DNA of 64,000 bases from Blastobasis lacticolella. Lineage: Eukaryota > Arthropoda > Insecta > Lepidoptera > Blastobasidae. The stretch spans positions 3,597,001-3,661,000 of the forward strand of contig LR990055.1 of assembly GCA_905147135.1 (NCBI GenBank), read 5' to 3'. Below the pieces are notes generated by a model. That model was not told the DNA's origin and did not search any database. It worked only from the letters and a program-made list of their open reading frames with translations. Position numbers and translations under genes: made by a program. Below are positions 9,601 to 21,135 of the stretch, in pieces (the first letter of the stretch is position 1; every line of letters starts with the position of its first letter).

Positions 9601-10159
9601 GTTTTACCCGCCCAAATTTACCAAATTGGTGCTCGCTCGATTTCATAGATAGGTACGTTAAAAGTTGATCCATTTGGCATGTTTGAGCTGAGCATCGTGT
9701 AATGTAAACAGAATAAAATAAAAATACTGTTATGAATAGTTACATAACACCTAACCTATTATACGTATTGCAATTTATAAAAATAGGTGCAGATTCGTTC
9801 CGCCGGACGAATCTAATTTTGTACCCATCTCAAAATATACATTTCTGAATACATAGTCGAAATAATCTGTGTCAAATTGATTTTTTTGTCGCTCAACCGT
9901 TTTCGATCTAAATCAAAATTGTTATGTAGGTTCGTTTTGAACGAATCAATTTACTTATTAGTAAATTGACTCGTTTTTAACTAGATAACCATGATTTAAA
10001 TTATGTTTGTCTAGTATTTACAAGGCTGACCTCTTTATTAGTAATAGTAACATATGAATTCAGATGACCTCTCTGTTAAAGTTATCGATCAACCTATATA
10101 GGTAGACTATTATTATACAACAGTAAAAAAAGCCATGTACTTTGAAGATATTTAATTTT
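9601..10159. other. Intergenic DNA, nothing recognised
   Basis: AT-rich single-copy-looking DNA with no plausible exon. Short direct repeats around GACGAATC (9806-9815) are not structured enough to call. Confidence 0.45.
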
Positions 10160-10870
10160 TTTCTAATTTTAGACTATCCAGGCATTTGATCGCCATCTCA
10201 CCTGGTGGTAAGTGACGATGCGGTCGAAGATGGAGCATGCCTGTCTAGGAACAGCCTATTCACTCTAGCCTTGAAGGCGTCCAGATTATAGTGATCAGGG
10301 AACACACTCGCAGGCAACGCGTTCCATTCCTTAGCCGTTCGCATTATAAAGGTTGAACCAAAGCGGCTCGTGCGGGCAGCTGGAAGATCTACGACATAAG
10401 GATGAAGCGCTCGCCCGGATCGCGTTTCCCGATGGCGAAAAGGGGCCGGCGGAATGAGGTCGTGCAACTGTTTCGCACACTTTCCGAAATGCAACCTATA
10501 GAATACCGACGGACACGCAACCCTACGCCGATGCTCAAGGCTCTGCAGCTTAGCCACAATTAATTGCGGATCACAAATTATCTTCTTTGCACGTTTTTCC
10601 ACCGAATCCAAAGCGGCCAGTTGGTATTTGGCTGAAACATTCCAGAGATGGGAGCAGTACTCCATGCATGAACGGACTTGTGCTTTATATAATTGAAGCA
10701 ACTGGTTTGAAGTGAAGTACCGCCTGACCTTCGAGAGGATACCAAGTTTCTTGGCTGCAGCCTTGGCTTTGGATTCGTGTACTGTCCAAAGTTAAGATTG
10801 GATGATAACTCAACACCAAGGAGCTGTAAATTGTCGGGATAGGATTTTGGGACGTAACTATGCCAAAAAA
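10160..10870 (-). pseudogene. 5'-truncated non-LTR retrotransposon: reverse transcriptase C-terminal region
   Basis: The minus-strand frame at 10198-10701 encodes the end of a Jockey/CR1-type LINE reverse transcriptase: [17 protein letters not shown], then a His/Arg-rich helix, then [19 protein letters not shown] and a short tail. The frame continues upstream ([18 protein letters not shown] near 10770-10710) and is shifted near 10790, where a second frame carries [14 protein letters not shown]. The 3' end runs into an AT-rich tail around 10160. All catalytic domains are missing, so it is inert. A plus-strand relative of the same 3' end is at 58840-58960. Confidence 0.75.
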
Positions 10871-12522
10871 ATAGTTTTTGGAGTTGTTCCTCTATTAGTC
10901 TATGTGTTTTCGCATTACGCAAAAACTACTTAACGGGATTTTAATTCGGTTTTCATGGTTTGGTAGCTTGCAATCCAGGATACAATCTAAGCGATGTTTC
11001 GTCTAATTCGGGTAGGTAGAACTAGAGATACAGCTTGACCTCCCCGTAGTTCTAGCATTTATACAATAAGGTCATTTAAAATGGTAAACATAGGGCATAA
11101 GCTAAAGCCAGTATTTGACAAATTTCGTTTTTTAAATTTGAAATTAATTTATTTATTTTGTCATTTTTAAATTTAATCCTGTGTCTTGTGGATTAAATTT
11201 AAAAATATCTAGAAGTAGTACCTATTGGGTACCTACTTTAATTTTGGTGCTTTCATAATAAAAAAACAGTGGTAAGGTGGACTGTCCAGCCAGTGGAGTC
11301 CTCGAAATCAAGAAGCATATGGTTGGATAAGCAACAACCAAACAATCAAGGTCTGCTCATTAGTCACATAAAAAAAACATACGTAAATAGTGTCCTGCGT
11401 TAGTTACTCCAATTGCTTACGCACATAAGCTTTACGACAGCGCAAAGTAGTGTTATGCACCGATTAATGCATGTTGGCTATCCCACACAACCCGCTTCAT
11501 CTGAATGCAAATGATAATATTGCATTTGCGTAAGTGTTGTATAACTGTAAACCAATTAGGTTTCTACGTGTTTGTTGTATTGCTGCTGCTTATTATTTCT
11601 ACGATGCGATGCTTGTAGAAGATGCGGTGGAATGGAAATATATATATCGAGAAATGGTTTAACAAATAACGGTTCGAAACTAGATAGTACATACATTGTT
11701 ACTTACGACGAAAAAATGTGTGCATGACTAATATATTTAGCTAGAAACAGTCTAGACTCACTCAGTATAGACTCATCCGTTTATATCTGAATGAATAGGT
11801 ACTTACCCCAGGAAAATTGCTCACCGCGCACGATTCGCTTGTGGAATTTTAAGAGGTTATGGGCCTAGATGCAGACTAGCTGGGATGAAATGGTGTTGAA
11901 ATATGACCTTACTAATTAAAATTTTAGAATAGAGTTTTTGAAACTTTTATAGAGTTATAATTTTTATAAAGTTCAATGTAATAATTTCTCTAAATTTTTC
12001 AATGGATGGATCGGTGGCGATTTATCAACTATTGTAGACACCGCTGCCGTGCAAACAGATCCTTTAAAAAAATCCCTTTATATTATTCCTGCGGCGCTAT
12101 GGGTTCTACTAATACCTAGATAGCACTGCCTATTCTGGGCTTTAAGTTATAAGTAGGCACAAATTCTGCAAAAGAAACACTCACTAGCTTCCAGGATTCT
12201 TCTTTAGTACATTGAGAAACCCTATGAACTGAAACTGAGCTGTACAGACTTACCAGACCTCTACACCTGGCAATCACTCTAAAATGTGTAATCCTTCACG
12301 GGGAGATGTAATATTCACATATGTTTTATGCTTTATTACGATTGGACAATGACAAATTGCTATTAAAGCAGAAATATGAGTCTTTTATCCGAGTCTATAT
12401 ATTTAAAAACGAAAAAACACGGGCAGTGCAACCTGCCCTCGGCACGATTCGACATTGGTAAATTATCATATAAAATTAAAAGGTGGGTAATAAGTAATAG
12501 ATAATATTATACCGTGTTATTG

Positions 12523-12772
12523 GCCGTGTGGTGTCCGGCAGAGTAGAATAGCACCAACCCCTTTACGCTCATGGGTGTCGTACAAGGCGACTAATGTTTT
12601 CGAGGCAAAAGATCAAGAGTCTCCGTAGTCTGGAAAATGGGCAGCAGCATTTTTCATAGTTATATTTAAACACTGCGATCTCCAACCCGCCTGTCAAGCA
12701 TGGAGATTATGGCAATAACCTCCCCTTTCGTGGGAGAGGCCCTAAGTCCTGCAGTAGACTGTTATGGGCTGT
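12523..12772 (+). repeat. RTE-like LINE 3' tail inside copy A
   Basis: The fullest copy of the family: 'GGCCGTGTGGTGTCCGGCAG' to 'GGCTGTAATTATGA'. Copy B keeps only the distal part at 22329-22475, because a deletion of several hundred bp removed the rest. Confidence 0.6.
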
Positions 12773-12805
12773 AATTATGAATATTTTACCGATGTATAAT
12801 ATCAT

Positions 12806-12988
12806 ATGTAACCATGATCCAATCTGGCCAGGTTCCCCTGGTAGCAGGGTCATGGAGGTCAGATGGCAGTCGTTCCACTATAATTACCTGACCTGCCAAA
12901 TCCTGGATCATGGTCAAAGCGGACCCCGGGCCCCTTGTGCGCGAGAGCACAACCGGGACATTAACGCCAAGATGATTATTATTATTTT
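12806..12988 (+). repeat. SINE family A insertion with 11-bp target duplication
   Basis: TATAATATCAT flanks both sides (12795-12805, 12989-12999) and is present once in copy B (near 22494-22504), an exact empty site. The insert runs from 'ATGTAACCATGATCCAATCT' to 'GCCAAGATGATTATTATTAT', so it carries an ATT-rich 3' tail. It is 5'-truncated relative to 1494-1845. The insertion must postdate the segmental duplication. Confidence 0.8.
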
Positions 12989-13831
12989 TATAATATCATG
13001 CGATGCCAATGGGCTCCCAAGTCTGTCCATCTAGAATTAGTCTTAAGGTCCCCAGCGGAAGACCTTGGCTCACCTCGCTTCGCCATTAAAACTTAATTTA
13101 TTTTTATATAGGTACATACTCAGTGTTTTTTTGTGCTATGGTGTGACGACATCATTCAAAAAGATACTGTTTTTTGTTTAGGTAAACAAAGTCCAGTAAT
13201 GACATACTGACTTAACTGAAGAGCTATGGCAGCTAGAGCTCAGTACAAGGGCTCGTGGACAGGGCGACACCGTTCCGCATAGGGTCCACTATACTGATAA
13301 TCCATAGTTTAGTTTAGTTTAGTTTTTATTTATTTCTCATAGATACAATTTTCACATAAAATTATCACATTAAATATAAAAGTATGTAGCGAGCTATTCA
13401 TTATTACAGAAATACCCTGCTGGTATTCATTATTATCATTGGAGTAAATAAAATAATTGATTTGTCATTGACAATGCACTAACAATTTATATAAATAATT
13501 ATTGACATAATTAAAATTTAAAAAAGGGTACCTCTTTAAATTACAAATATAAATGATAAAATGTTCCAATGTAATTATAAATGTCAAAATAAAAATTTAT
13601 AATTTTGTCTATTAATAATTATATACTTAATATCAATTACATTTAAAAAATTATCTTCCTATTGTTATCAATTACAATGTCAAAATTTCAAAATGTCAAT
13701 ATCGAAAATCTCAAATTACTTATAAATGTCATATACAACAGTTCCTAATAGGCTACCTACTGTACTAGTACAATAATCTTTAGTCCCCCCCCCCCCAGCG
13801 AGTATTAAGACGCCAATCCGCTAATGGGTCC

Positions 13832-13838
13832 TATAAAA
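13832..13838 (+). promoter_or_regulatory. TATA box of Kazal gene copy A
   Basis: TATAAAA lies 112 nt before the ATG, with a TCACA-like initiator near 13860. The same box in copy B (24230-24236) is preceded by a 225-bp block absent here. Confidence 0.55.
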
Positions 13839-13949
13839 CACTAGCGCTGTACATTTATATCACATAGCTACTGTTGTGCAGTGAAAGTTTATTTCTCGGC
13901 GCTCGCTCCTCGTTGGCGGTTTGAAGCATTTCCCTTTGCCTCCCGTATA

Positions 13950-13965
13950 ATGGATTTAAAAATCG
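13950..13965 (+). CDS. Exon 1 (16 nt), Kazal copy A
   Basis: ATGGATTTAAAAATCG followed by gtgagctc. It completes the signal peptide with the right phase and has an identical counterpart at 24349-24364. Confidence 0.85.
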
Positions 13966-16900
13966 GTGAGCTCTTTTTTCATATTTTCAAACGCTCTGAA
14001 AACTCCAGAATTTCCATTATATAAATTTTACTTTTCTAACGGGAAATAGTGTTTATGCAACTTTCTTTTACTTTATTTTTCATTCAATTTGACGTACCTA
14101 CGTACCAATGTTAAAGGACTTACTGCCAGCTTATTCAATTGTTTTTCACTTGGTTTTTTTTTACCGCGCCGAGTAAATACATGTGTGTTTACAAAGTCTA
14201 GAAAATTTCTTTCATTAAAATCCATAATTTGCCCTTTAAAAGAGCATGGAACAATTCAGCCTATAGGTACTAAGTATATTTAATAACGATAAGCAAAATA
14301 TCTCAATGTTATCTATTGATGGTCATTTAGATTTACTTGTCCCGTGCCCGTTCAATATACTTAACATTAGACAGAGACCACATTGTTCTACTTGCTATTT
14401 TACTGACATATATCTCTCGCTTATTCTACTTTAGGGTGTACTCTTGATCTGACCTTTCTTTAGAATATCACTAATTTGATCGTAACACGTATGTCTTGGT
14501 CTTACCATTCCATTCATACCTTCCTCATTATGTTTTTTTCATCCTATCTACATGCCCAAACCATCTAAGCATTTATTTCTCTACCCTAGTCACTACCTTC
14601 TTTCACTTCAGCACGTTCCCTTATCACACAATTTGGTAATTTATCTTCCATTATACTCCTTCCATACTCCTCAAAGCTCTCATTTCTATTGCATTTATTA
14701 TACTTTTATGCTTCTTCTGCTACACCCAAACTTCGCTTCTATATGTCCAATATGAAGTTAAATAAATAAATAAATGTGCTTGGACAAATTCACACAGCGC
14801 CATCTAGCCCCAAAGTAAGCAAAGCTTGTGTTATGGGTGATAGATAACTGATAAACTCCTTATATACTTTTTTCTTCTTAAATACCTACATACATATTCC
14901 ACCCAGACCCGTAACAGGTTTTCTATAACTAATGTAGGCATTAGTTATAGAAAGCATAGGTGCTATAAAAAACTATAACCATAGAGCTGCACAAGGAATA
15001 CCATAATGCTTTCTTTGTGTAGGTACCTACAGCCCATTTAAAAATAAACGAGCTTCATTAAGTAATAATAACTAAGTAACTGACTCTACCTTACCTTCCG
15101 CAGGCAAATTATATCTAATGATTATAATAATTATATCTAATGATTATAATAATTATACCTAATGATTATAATAATTTTATCTCATGATTATAATAATTAT
15201 ATCTAATGATTATAATAATTATATATAATGATTATAATAATTATATCTAATGATAATAAAAATTATATCTAATGATTATAATAATTACTTAATTCACACC
15301 ATACAATAACCACTACTCAATGTTCATCATAAAGGCGATGCTACACGGTTGCAAACCCAGGTTGCCAACAGAGTAACCTTGATTATCTAACTAATCAATC
15401 TGTTGACAACCTGCAACAGTGTAGTAGCCCCTTGAGTAATTTATCTGTCAATCAACAGGGTAATATATTATGTTACGTAGACGTAGGTCGGTAGAAACTA
15501 GAAACCTTAGAAACCTAAGTACAATAAAGTATATAGGTTAATTAATATATCGTTAGATGCAATTAAATTACCTAGAGGTGAAACAAAGTGACCTAGGTAG
15601 GAGGTGCTCGACCTACCTTCCTATACCTACTACCTAACTGCCTATTTGTTACGCCGGCTATTTCTTCTGCAAATTTAATAGACAATATCTAGCCTACCTA
15701 CTGATGGGCCCTAATAATTTCCTAGGCTATTAACTTCCTATTATAATACTTCTCGTTCAATGAATTGATATTAACTCGTTGAACTAGGCAGGTACTTACT
15801 TGAGACCACGTGACACTTTCTCGGTAACTAGTCTGATATAATCATTCCTCAGGATTGACTTGAATTAAAAGAAGTACCGACGTCTTTTTGTTGAACTAAC
15901 ACCCATTATTAATGACAAATATCATCATCAACCTAGCAGTAGATCCCGGCTTTGAGACCACTAACACTAAATATTATAATGCCGGGCTCAAGCGTTTCTC
16001 ACAAGTATGATACCTACCTATGTACATAATACATACAATACATAACTTTTTTCCGCCCCTCCAATCTCCTAGGTATAACTAACTAGCATAAATAAAACTG
16101 CAAGATCTCCAGACTGAACTTAGATATTACCACACGGATCAACGGCTCACCTTTTTTTTCCGCCGAGAGAGCCACCGAATATAGCTTATGTTATGTTTAT
16201 CGACATTATTATATTTTACTATGGCAGACCAACTAGTACCCAGGTTTTGTGAGTGCCTATTCCAAATACTGCAATCTCCAACCCGCCTGCCAGGTGTGGA
16301 GATTGGCAATGGCGAGGATCAAGTCCAGCAGGGGACTGGTATAAGCTATTGATGATGAAATAAGTATATAAGACCCTTAGGTAAATAAATAGGTAAAACA
16401 ATGATGAAATAAATCTCGTAGGTATGAAGTGTTTATCAAACACTTGAAACTGCTCAGAATTAGAAGTGAATCGGTGCAACGCAACTGAATTGAAGGCCTG
16501 TACGTACTTAATAATCTTTAATTAAACGACATAGAAACAATCGATATGAAATCGAATGACATGCTATATAGAGCATAGCCGAATAGATTGGTATAAGTAG
16601 GTATCTAACCATATCTGATCGTATACTTTTATTACGGTACCTAATTAATTAGTGCATTCCTACCTTCAAATAAAACCCTGCTGACTTATTCGATGGTATT
16701 AATAGAATTTATTACTATTTCGAACATAATGCGTTTTGTTATTCGATTAAATAAATTTAATTATAATTAGTAACCTACCACGTTTCTTTTGGTTTCACGG
16801 ATGGAAGGTCCTGGTCCACCTGATGGAAAACTGTCACGGTCATGGTATGACGCTATGATACCTTGCTTACACATTTCCACATTCAGCCTGTAATGAGCCC

Positions 16901-17792
16901 ACTACTGGTGAGACGCAGTACCCCTTATAATCATGCACATCTTCGCTAAGCAGACTTATTCTGAGGCCAGCAGAATACCCAGGAATACGTTGCGGAATTC
17001 GTACAAAGGGAAGAACTTTTATTTCCGGTCGTACCTACTGGGAATGTATCCACTGAGAGTAGAAAAACGAATCTGGCAGCTTGAGTCCCCTTCAACGTTC
17101 CTACAACTTAAATTAAGCTGTTTGCGTCCTTGATGCCGCTCTAAGCATGAGTTTCGCCATAGTAAAAAAAGTACTACAATCACAGCGGAGCTCCTTTCGC
17201 CGCCCATATTATGGTAGATCATTGATTGGTTCAGAACCGTCTATCTGCAGATCTACGAGTAGGTACCTAGAGGAAATTGTTTCAACTATTTTTCGTCTTC
17301 GTTCGCGTGATTTCAATTCAATTAATACACACTTCCAACCCCGCTCAATCCACTAGGATCCACTGCCTGTCTCCACCAGTGGATGCAGAAATTGATTGAG
17401 GTGCCGATACCTCAGTGCTTGAATGCTTTGGAGACACTTTTCGAGAGGGAAATTTGTAAACAATTATATAGACATTGTTAGTCCCCTCCTTAATTACCTA
17501 CTCTTAACGGCCAGGTTGTAAACGGTAAAAATTGTTTACAGTAACAGTCATGGTGCTGATGATGGCAGTGTCCTCCCTCTGCTACGACGGCGACATCGAT
17601 TACCCCCATAAATGGCTGCAAGACCCCAACTGGAGCTCCAACTGCGTCTGCGCAAGAATCTACCAGCCAATCTGCGGGTCGGATTATGCGAATTACAGAC
17701 ACAAATGTGAATTTGACTGCCGATATAAGGCCGTGTTTGAAAAGTACGGAGAAGAATTATATATTGTCAAATATAGGCGATGTGACGAGTAG
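13950..17792 (+). CDS. Single-domain Kazal protease inhibitor, copy A (gene span)
   Basis: Coding sequence is join(13950..13965, 17542..17792), 88 residues. Exon 1 (ATG GAT TTA AAA ATC G, donor gtgag) joins in phase 1 to exon 2 after the acceptor ttgtttacag, giving MDLKIVTVMVLMMAVSSLC as signal peptide. The mature part has an acidic/aromatic stretch (DGDIDYPHKW) and one Kazal domain with Cys 40, 42, 50, 61, 65, 86. P1 is Arg44, which suggests trypsin-like or clip-type targets. Residues 57-61 read YRHKC, where Kazal domains normally have YxNxC; the paralogue at 24349-28561 keeps the Asn. Differences from the paralogue: Q32R, I49V, R58S, H59N, E72Q (A to B). The intron is 3.6 kb and repeat-rich. 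The poly(A) signal is close behind the stop. Confidence 0.9.
14280..14760 (-). pseudogene. Decayed LINE reverse transcriptase C-terminus (copy A)
   Basis: The minus strand shows broken frames reminiscent of the LINE C-terminal region (EMRALRSMEGV, CVIRERAEVKE, then MVWACR for the usual RWFGHV), with several stops. The same relic at 24690-25162 proves that it predates the duplication. Confidence 0.5.
14768..14918 (-). repeat. SINE family B, 3' part (copy A)
   Basis: The minus strand reads 'CAGACCCG...GTTACGGGTCTGG'-type body, then 'CCATAACACAAGCTTTGCTT', 'GATGGCGCTGTGTGAATTTG' and a TTTATTTATTT tail. The tRNA-like head present in copy B (25165-25405) is missing here. Confidence 0.6.
14921..14952. 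repeat. Short perfect inverted repeat at an A/B break
   Basis: TTCTATAACTAATG (14921-14934) and its complement (14939-14952) flank a 4-nt loop. Copy B has one arm only (near 25856) and 450 bp of SINE head and family D repeat in place of the other, so the foldback sits on a deletion junction. Confidence 0.6.
15111..15286 (+). repeat. 22-bp minisatellite, eight units
   Basis: Eight head-to-tail units beginning ATATCTAATGATTATAATAA (unit 22 bp), with single-base differences in units 3, 4, 6 and 7. Copy B holds one unit (near 26023-26044), so the array expanded in A or contracted in B. Confidence 0.9.
16262..16350 (+). repeat. LINE-tail fragment
   Basis: 'CTGCAATCTCCAACCCGCCT' and 'CAGCAGGGGACTGG' match the RTE-like tail family; copy B has two such fragments in a row (26850-27075). 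Confidence 0.45.
17542..17792 (+). CDS. Exon 2, Kazal copy A
   Basis: Starts after AG at 17540-17541 and ends in TAG. It codes for most of the signal peptide and the Kazal domain. The in-frame ATG at 17550 is an alternative start only if exon 1 is not used; it would leave a very short signal peptide. Confidence 0.9.
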
Positions 17793-17814
17793 AGTGCTTT
17801 TGAAGTTGATGTGT

Positions 17815-17820
17815 AATAAA
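17815..17820 (+). terminator. Poly(A) signal, Kazal copy A
   Basis: AATAAA 23 nt after the stop codon, followed by another overlapping AATAAA-like motif. Confidence 0.7.
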
Positions 17821-18245
17821 TAAACATGACGTATACCTGCTTAATTATATAATGTTTTTATTTTATGACCAAATTAATGTAGGCGCAACAATACTGCGAC
17901 AGAACTAATGCATTTGTCGCTCGGACTGCAAGTACGATGCTGGGGGTGGCAGGCTTCACAAGAACTAGGTAGTGGTGGTGGAACGACAAAGTTCAGAAGG
18001 AGACTAGCCCCCAGACTAGTGGTTCGATTCCCATACAAACTTTTACTCGACAATTCTGCGTTGATTTGTGTATTTAATAACTGCATTAAGGTTTACCCAG
18101 ATATACCTACTCTTACTCATATTGGCGTTAATGGCCCTGTTATGCTCTCACGCACTTGCTATACACACTACTTTTAGTAAAGCGCAAAATGTATTTTATG
18201 CATACGTATAATACATATAAATATAAATAAAGGTCGCAGACTACG

Positions 18246-18715
18246 TTGTTCCGCGATTTTATTATTTTTCTTTTTCATTGTTGCCATACTTACATATTTA
18301 ACATAGAAATACTAATTGGCGAACCGTTGGATATCGTTCCTGGCTACACAGAGTTGCAGCGGTGGGAATGTGTGATGGGGCAAAGACAAAAAACGAGTAC
18401 AGCTGCGAACAAAATACCTAACGTGCACCAAAGGAAAACCACTTACGTCCTTGGTACGTTAAGTTGGATTCGCCTGAGAGGCAGAAAGGGATTTACAACG
18501 TATCACGACCTGAATGAAGAGCTCTCTAATTTGCACGAACTCCTGAACAACCTGCATAAAGACATACAGCCACCGGACCAAGTGCTAAGAGTAACGTGTA
18601 GGTACCATATGTTTGCGAAGAACCCACCGCCGGTGGGTATGTGTAGTAATAAACTAGCAGTGTCAATAGCCGGTTGTTTCATTGAGCTCCCGATATATCA
18701 ACTGGCGACGTAGTG
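18246..18715 (+). pseudogene. Unrecognised decayed reading frame (copy A)
   Basis: A 155-codon open frame, but copy B (28988-29470) has different frames over the same DNA because of several small indels (e.g. a 15-bp extra block in B near 29176). Neither copy keeps one frame, so a current protein is unlikely. B reads LRPWYVKLDSPERQKRVYNV in one frame. I do not recognise the family; an old exon or transposon remnant is possible. Confidence 0.3.
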
Positions 18716-18727
18716 TATACTTACCCA

Positions 18728-18875
18728 TCATCAGCATCATCATATCAGTCAGAAGACGCCCACTGCTGGGCATAGTCCTCCCCTAGAGATCTCCACAAAG
18801 GCTGGTCCTGTGCTTTCCGCATTCAGCTGCTACCTGCGATCTTTACCAGTCGGTCCACCGCCTACCTACGCTGCG
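18728..18875 (-). repeat. RTE-like LINE 3' end (copy A)
   Basis: Plus strand 'CATCATCAGCATCATCATAT' then 'CGCCCACTGCTGGGCATAG' and 'CTCCACAAAGGC', the complement of the end seen at 9170-9330. Also present in copy B at 29490-29635. Confidence 0.6.
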
Positions 18876-19609
18876 TATACTTACCCGCGATGCGCTATTT
18901 AAATATATAATTTAAAATGACGAATTATATTGGAAATATCGGGAATTTCGATCATAATTCGCAGGACTGACCGATATTTTACGAAAAGTTTCATCATTTT
19001 ACCACTATCAACAAAGTCACCGATGACGAGTGTAAAATATCTTTATTGATAACGTTATTACGAGTATGCGATGACTCACCCCGGTTGGCACAGAACTTAG
19101 TCTTACCCTGATGAAGTAGAGACAGCTCTTTATCACATTAAGAATCGGCTAGCTGTCCGACGTGATGACGTACTGCTGAGGCGTGGAAATCGATGGTATC
19201 TCGTGAAGTGAGCATCCTGAGGCACCGAACTTTATGATCGCATCTTCCTTACCGGGAATATCAACCAATGGAGATCAAGCAAGACCTTTAGCCCATCGAA
19301 ACCACTACCTAAAAATAAAATCCACATAAAAACTACCCACAAAACACTTTCAAGGACCTCCAGGGTGGGGAGTTCCAGTGGCGGGTGGACGCCGTCATCA
19401 ACAGCGAACCCGCCGATCGGACCAGCAGCACCAGGGCGGGGCTTGAGGATCAGCCGGGGGTAGAAGACTCAGCGCCAACGCCGATCCTTGGTTAATTTAG
19501 TAACTTTTTAGCATTAGCCTAGTGCCACATATTATGTTAAGCAAATGAAAATGATATCAAAAGACGCGGCATTTATAAAATATATTTTTAGATCTGCGAG
19601 ACACTAAAG
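18876..19609. other. Gene-free DNA between Kazal and NUDT8-like genes (copy A)
   Basis: Contains a GC-rich block (19370-19490) and a possible short decayed frame near 19105-19210; no family recognised. Collinear in copy B (29636-30350). Confidence 0.4.
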
Positions 19610-19755
19610 TAACTTCTGTAAGGAATCTCAAATATACATTGCCTACTAGTTTTTTTGCTCTCCGACCTCCACTATATGTACTTGTCATAATCTTACAGAA
19701 TCTGTGATAATTATACTGTTAATGTACAATAAAGTGTTAAATAAATAAATAAAGT
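19610..19755 (+). mobile_element. 5'-truncated LINE tail insertion, copy A only
   Basis: A 146-bp block with an 'ACAATAAAGTGTTAAATAAA' (TAAA)n end is absent from copy B, where 'acactaaagttgaaag' is continuous. TAAAGT lies at both edges and is the likely target duplication. Confidence 0.65.
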
Positions 19756-20439
19756 TGAAAGAGCTTCAACCAAGGTTTTAACATTCTTGTGTTTCGGATG
19801 ACAGCTTCCAATCTTATAACCACATGATACCAACTTTGATTATATATCTATAATCAATAATACACCCTGTAGGCCAATGGAGCAAGGTCTTGTTTACAGA
19901 TGAGTGTTGAGTAGGACTACTCTGTACTCATCTGTGGTACCTATCGAGTTCTGGTTCTGTTCAATGTGAATGCTACTTAATGCCACTTGTAGAGTCCGCC
20001 TGATGTCAACTGGGGTCAGGAATCGGTATTTCAACAATTCTAAGACAACACTTTTCAGTAATCTCTATAGATTGCCCTAGATGCCAATGCCTATTAACAA
20101 AAAAAGTCAGTTGACAACCAGTCAACTGTCAAACTCAGCTGACTGCGGACGTGCGTGCGTGACGTTTGGCCCCCTGACGATGAGTCCGATATCGGACCGA
20201 TGAATTTTCATGTTCAAAGAATGTGCAAGTAATTTTGAGCTCTAAAATCATTTGGTTTTGGTGCCTTGTGGCGATTGATAAATCGGTATTAGATTATTTC
20301 TTTGACAGACGGGAAAAATCAGTCATAAACAAAACACTGCTCGGTAAAATAGTACTATGAACTTAAAATTATGTAAAAATAAATTTACAGACGTATTTTT
20401 ACGTCTCCATTTGAAGATAAATCTGTTTGTGCTTACAAA

Positions 20440-21135
20440 ATGGGATCCAGTAAATTACCAGTGACTATGCGAAACTTATTTTCATTTACAAGTCGAAACC
20501 GTAGTATGACTAATATAAATAATATGAAAGCTGGAAAAGTGTTGAAACCTCTAAACAAAGTGCCTGAGGCTGCGGTGTTGGTGCCTATGTGTCGGGTGAA
20601 TGGCGTTCCCGCGTTGTTGTATACTATAAGGTCGCCCGAACTACGCACCCATGGCGGGCAAATTTGTTTTCCTGGGGGGAAAATCAATCCGTCAGAATCG
20701 CCAACTCAAGCTGCACTCAGGGAGACAGAAGAAGAGATCGGACTCCGATCTTCTAAAGTAGAGGTTTGGGGTACCGCTTGCCCTGTTCCCGGCCGCAAAG
20801 GCAATGTACTAATAACCCCAGTCAAAGGCACAGTCATGAACTTGAAACGGGAAGATTTAAAAATGAACCCTAAGGAAGTAACAGAATTTTTTGCAATACC
20901 AATCGACACATTGAGCAACCCAAAGAGTCAGTTCTACACACAATTTCAAAATGGAATGATATTGCCCGTATTTGTAGCAGATGGCTATAAAATTTGGGGT
21001 GTCACAGCATATTTGACTCACATGTTTTTAAGTTCATTACTACCTCCAGAAGTGTATAAAAATGACTGGATATCTAAAAAAGTTAAGTCTGTATCACCAA
21101 AAACAGAAAAAGTAATTGATTTCGATAAAATTTAA
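20440..21135 (+). CDS. Nudix hydrolase, CoA diphosphatase (NUDT8-like), copy A
   Basis: Complete intronless frame of 231 residues. The UPF0035-type signature LLYTIRSPELRTHGGQICF (about 59-77) leads into the Nudix box G80-x5-E86-x7-R94-E95-x2-E98-E99-x-G101-L102, so the metal-binding Glu residues are present. This combination marks the family that splits coenzyme A into 3',5'-ADP and phosphopantetheine (NUDT7/NUDT8). There is no C-terminal SKL-like peroxisomal signal, while residues 1-42 are basic, rich in Ser/Thr and have no acidic residue, which fits a mitochondrial presequence as in NUDT8; location is inferred. It differs from the paralogue at 30983-31678 at S22C, N27K, K129I and F150I (A to B). 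Copy A lacks the AATAAA used by copy B because the duplicated block ends 210 bp past the stop. Confidence 0.92.
   Translation: MGSSKLPVTMRNLFSFTSRNRSMTNINNMKAGKVLKPLNKVPEAAVLVPMCRVNGVPALLYTIRSPELRTHGGQICFPGGKINPSESPTQAALRETEEEIGLRSSKVEVWGTACPVPGRKGNVLITPVKGTVMNLKREDLKMNPKEVTEFFAIPIDTLSNPKSQFYTQFQNGMILPVFVADGYKIWGVTAYLTHMFLSSLLPPEVYKNDWISKKVKSVSPKTEKVIDFDKI

Larger units (their letters stand above)
13966..17541 (+). other. Intron of Kazal copy A
   Basis: Holds a decayed LINE reverse-transcriptase remnant (14280-14760), a truncated SINE (14768-14918), a 14-bp foldback (14921-14952), a 22-bp minisatellite (15111-15286) and a LINE-tail fragment (16262-16350). No further exon was seen. Confidence 0.8.

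Noticed and set aside
15111..15286. CRISPR-like array
   Set aside because: Units are contiguous with no unique spacers and the genome is eukaryotic; it is a minisatellite.
17147..17356. Possible extra exon upstream of Kazal exon 2
   Set aside because: Frames are broken by indels in copy B and the 16-nt exon 1 already gives a complete signal peptide.
20433..20918. Minus-strand frames over the NUDT8-like gene
   Set aside because: Shadows of a strongly supported plus-strand coding sequence; repeated identically in copy B for that reason.
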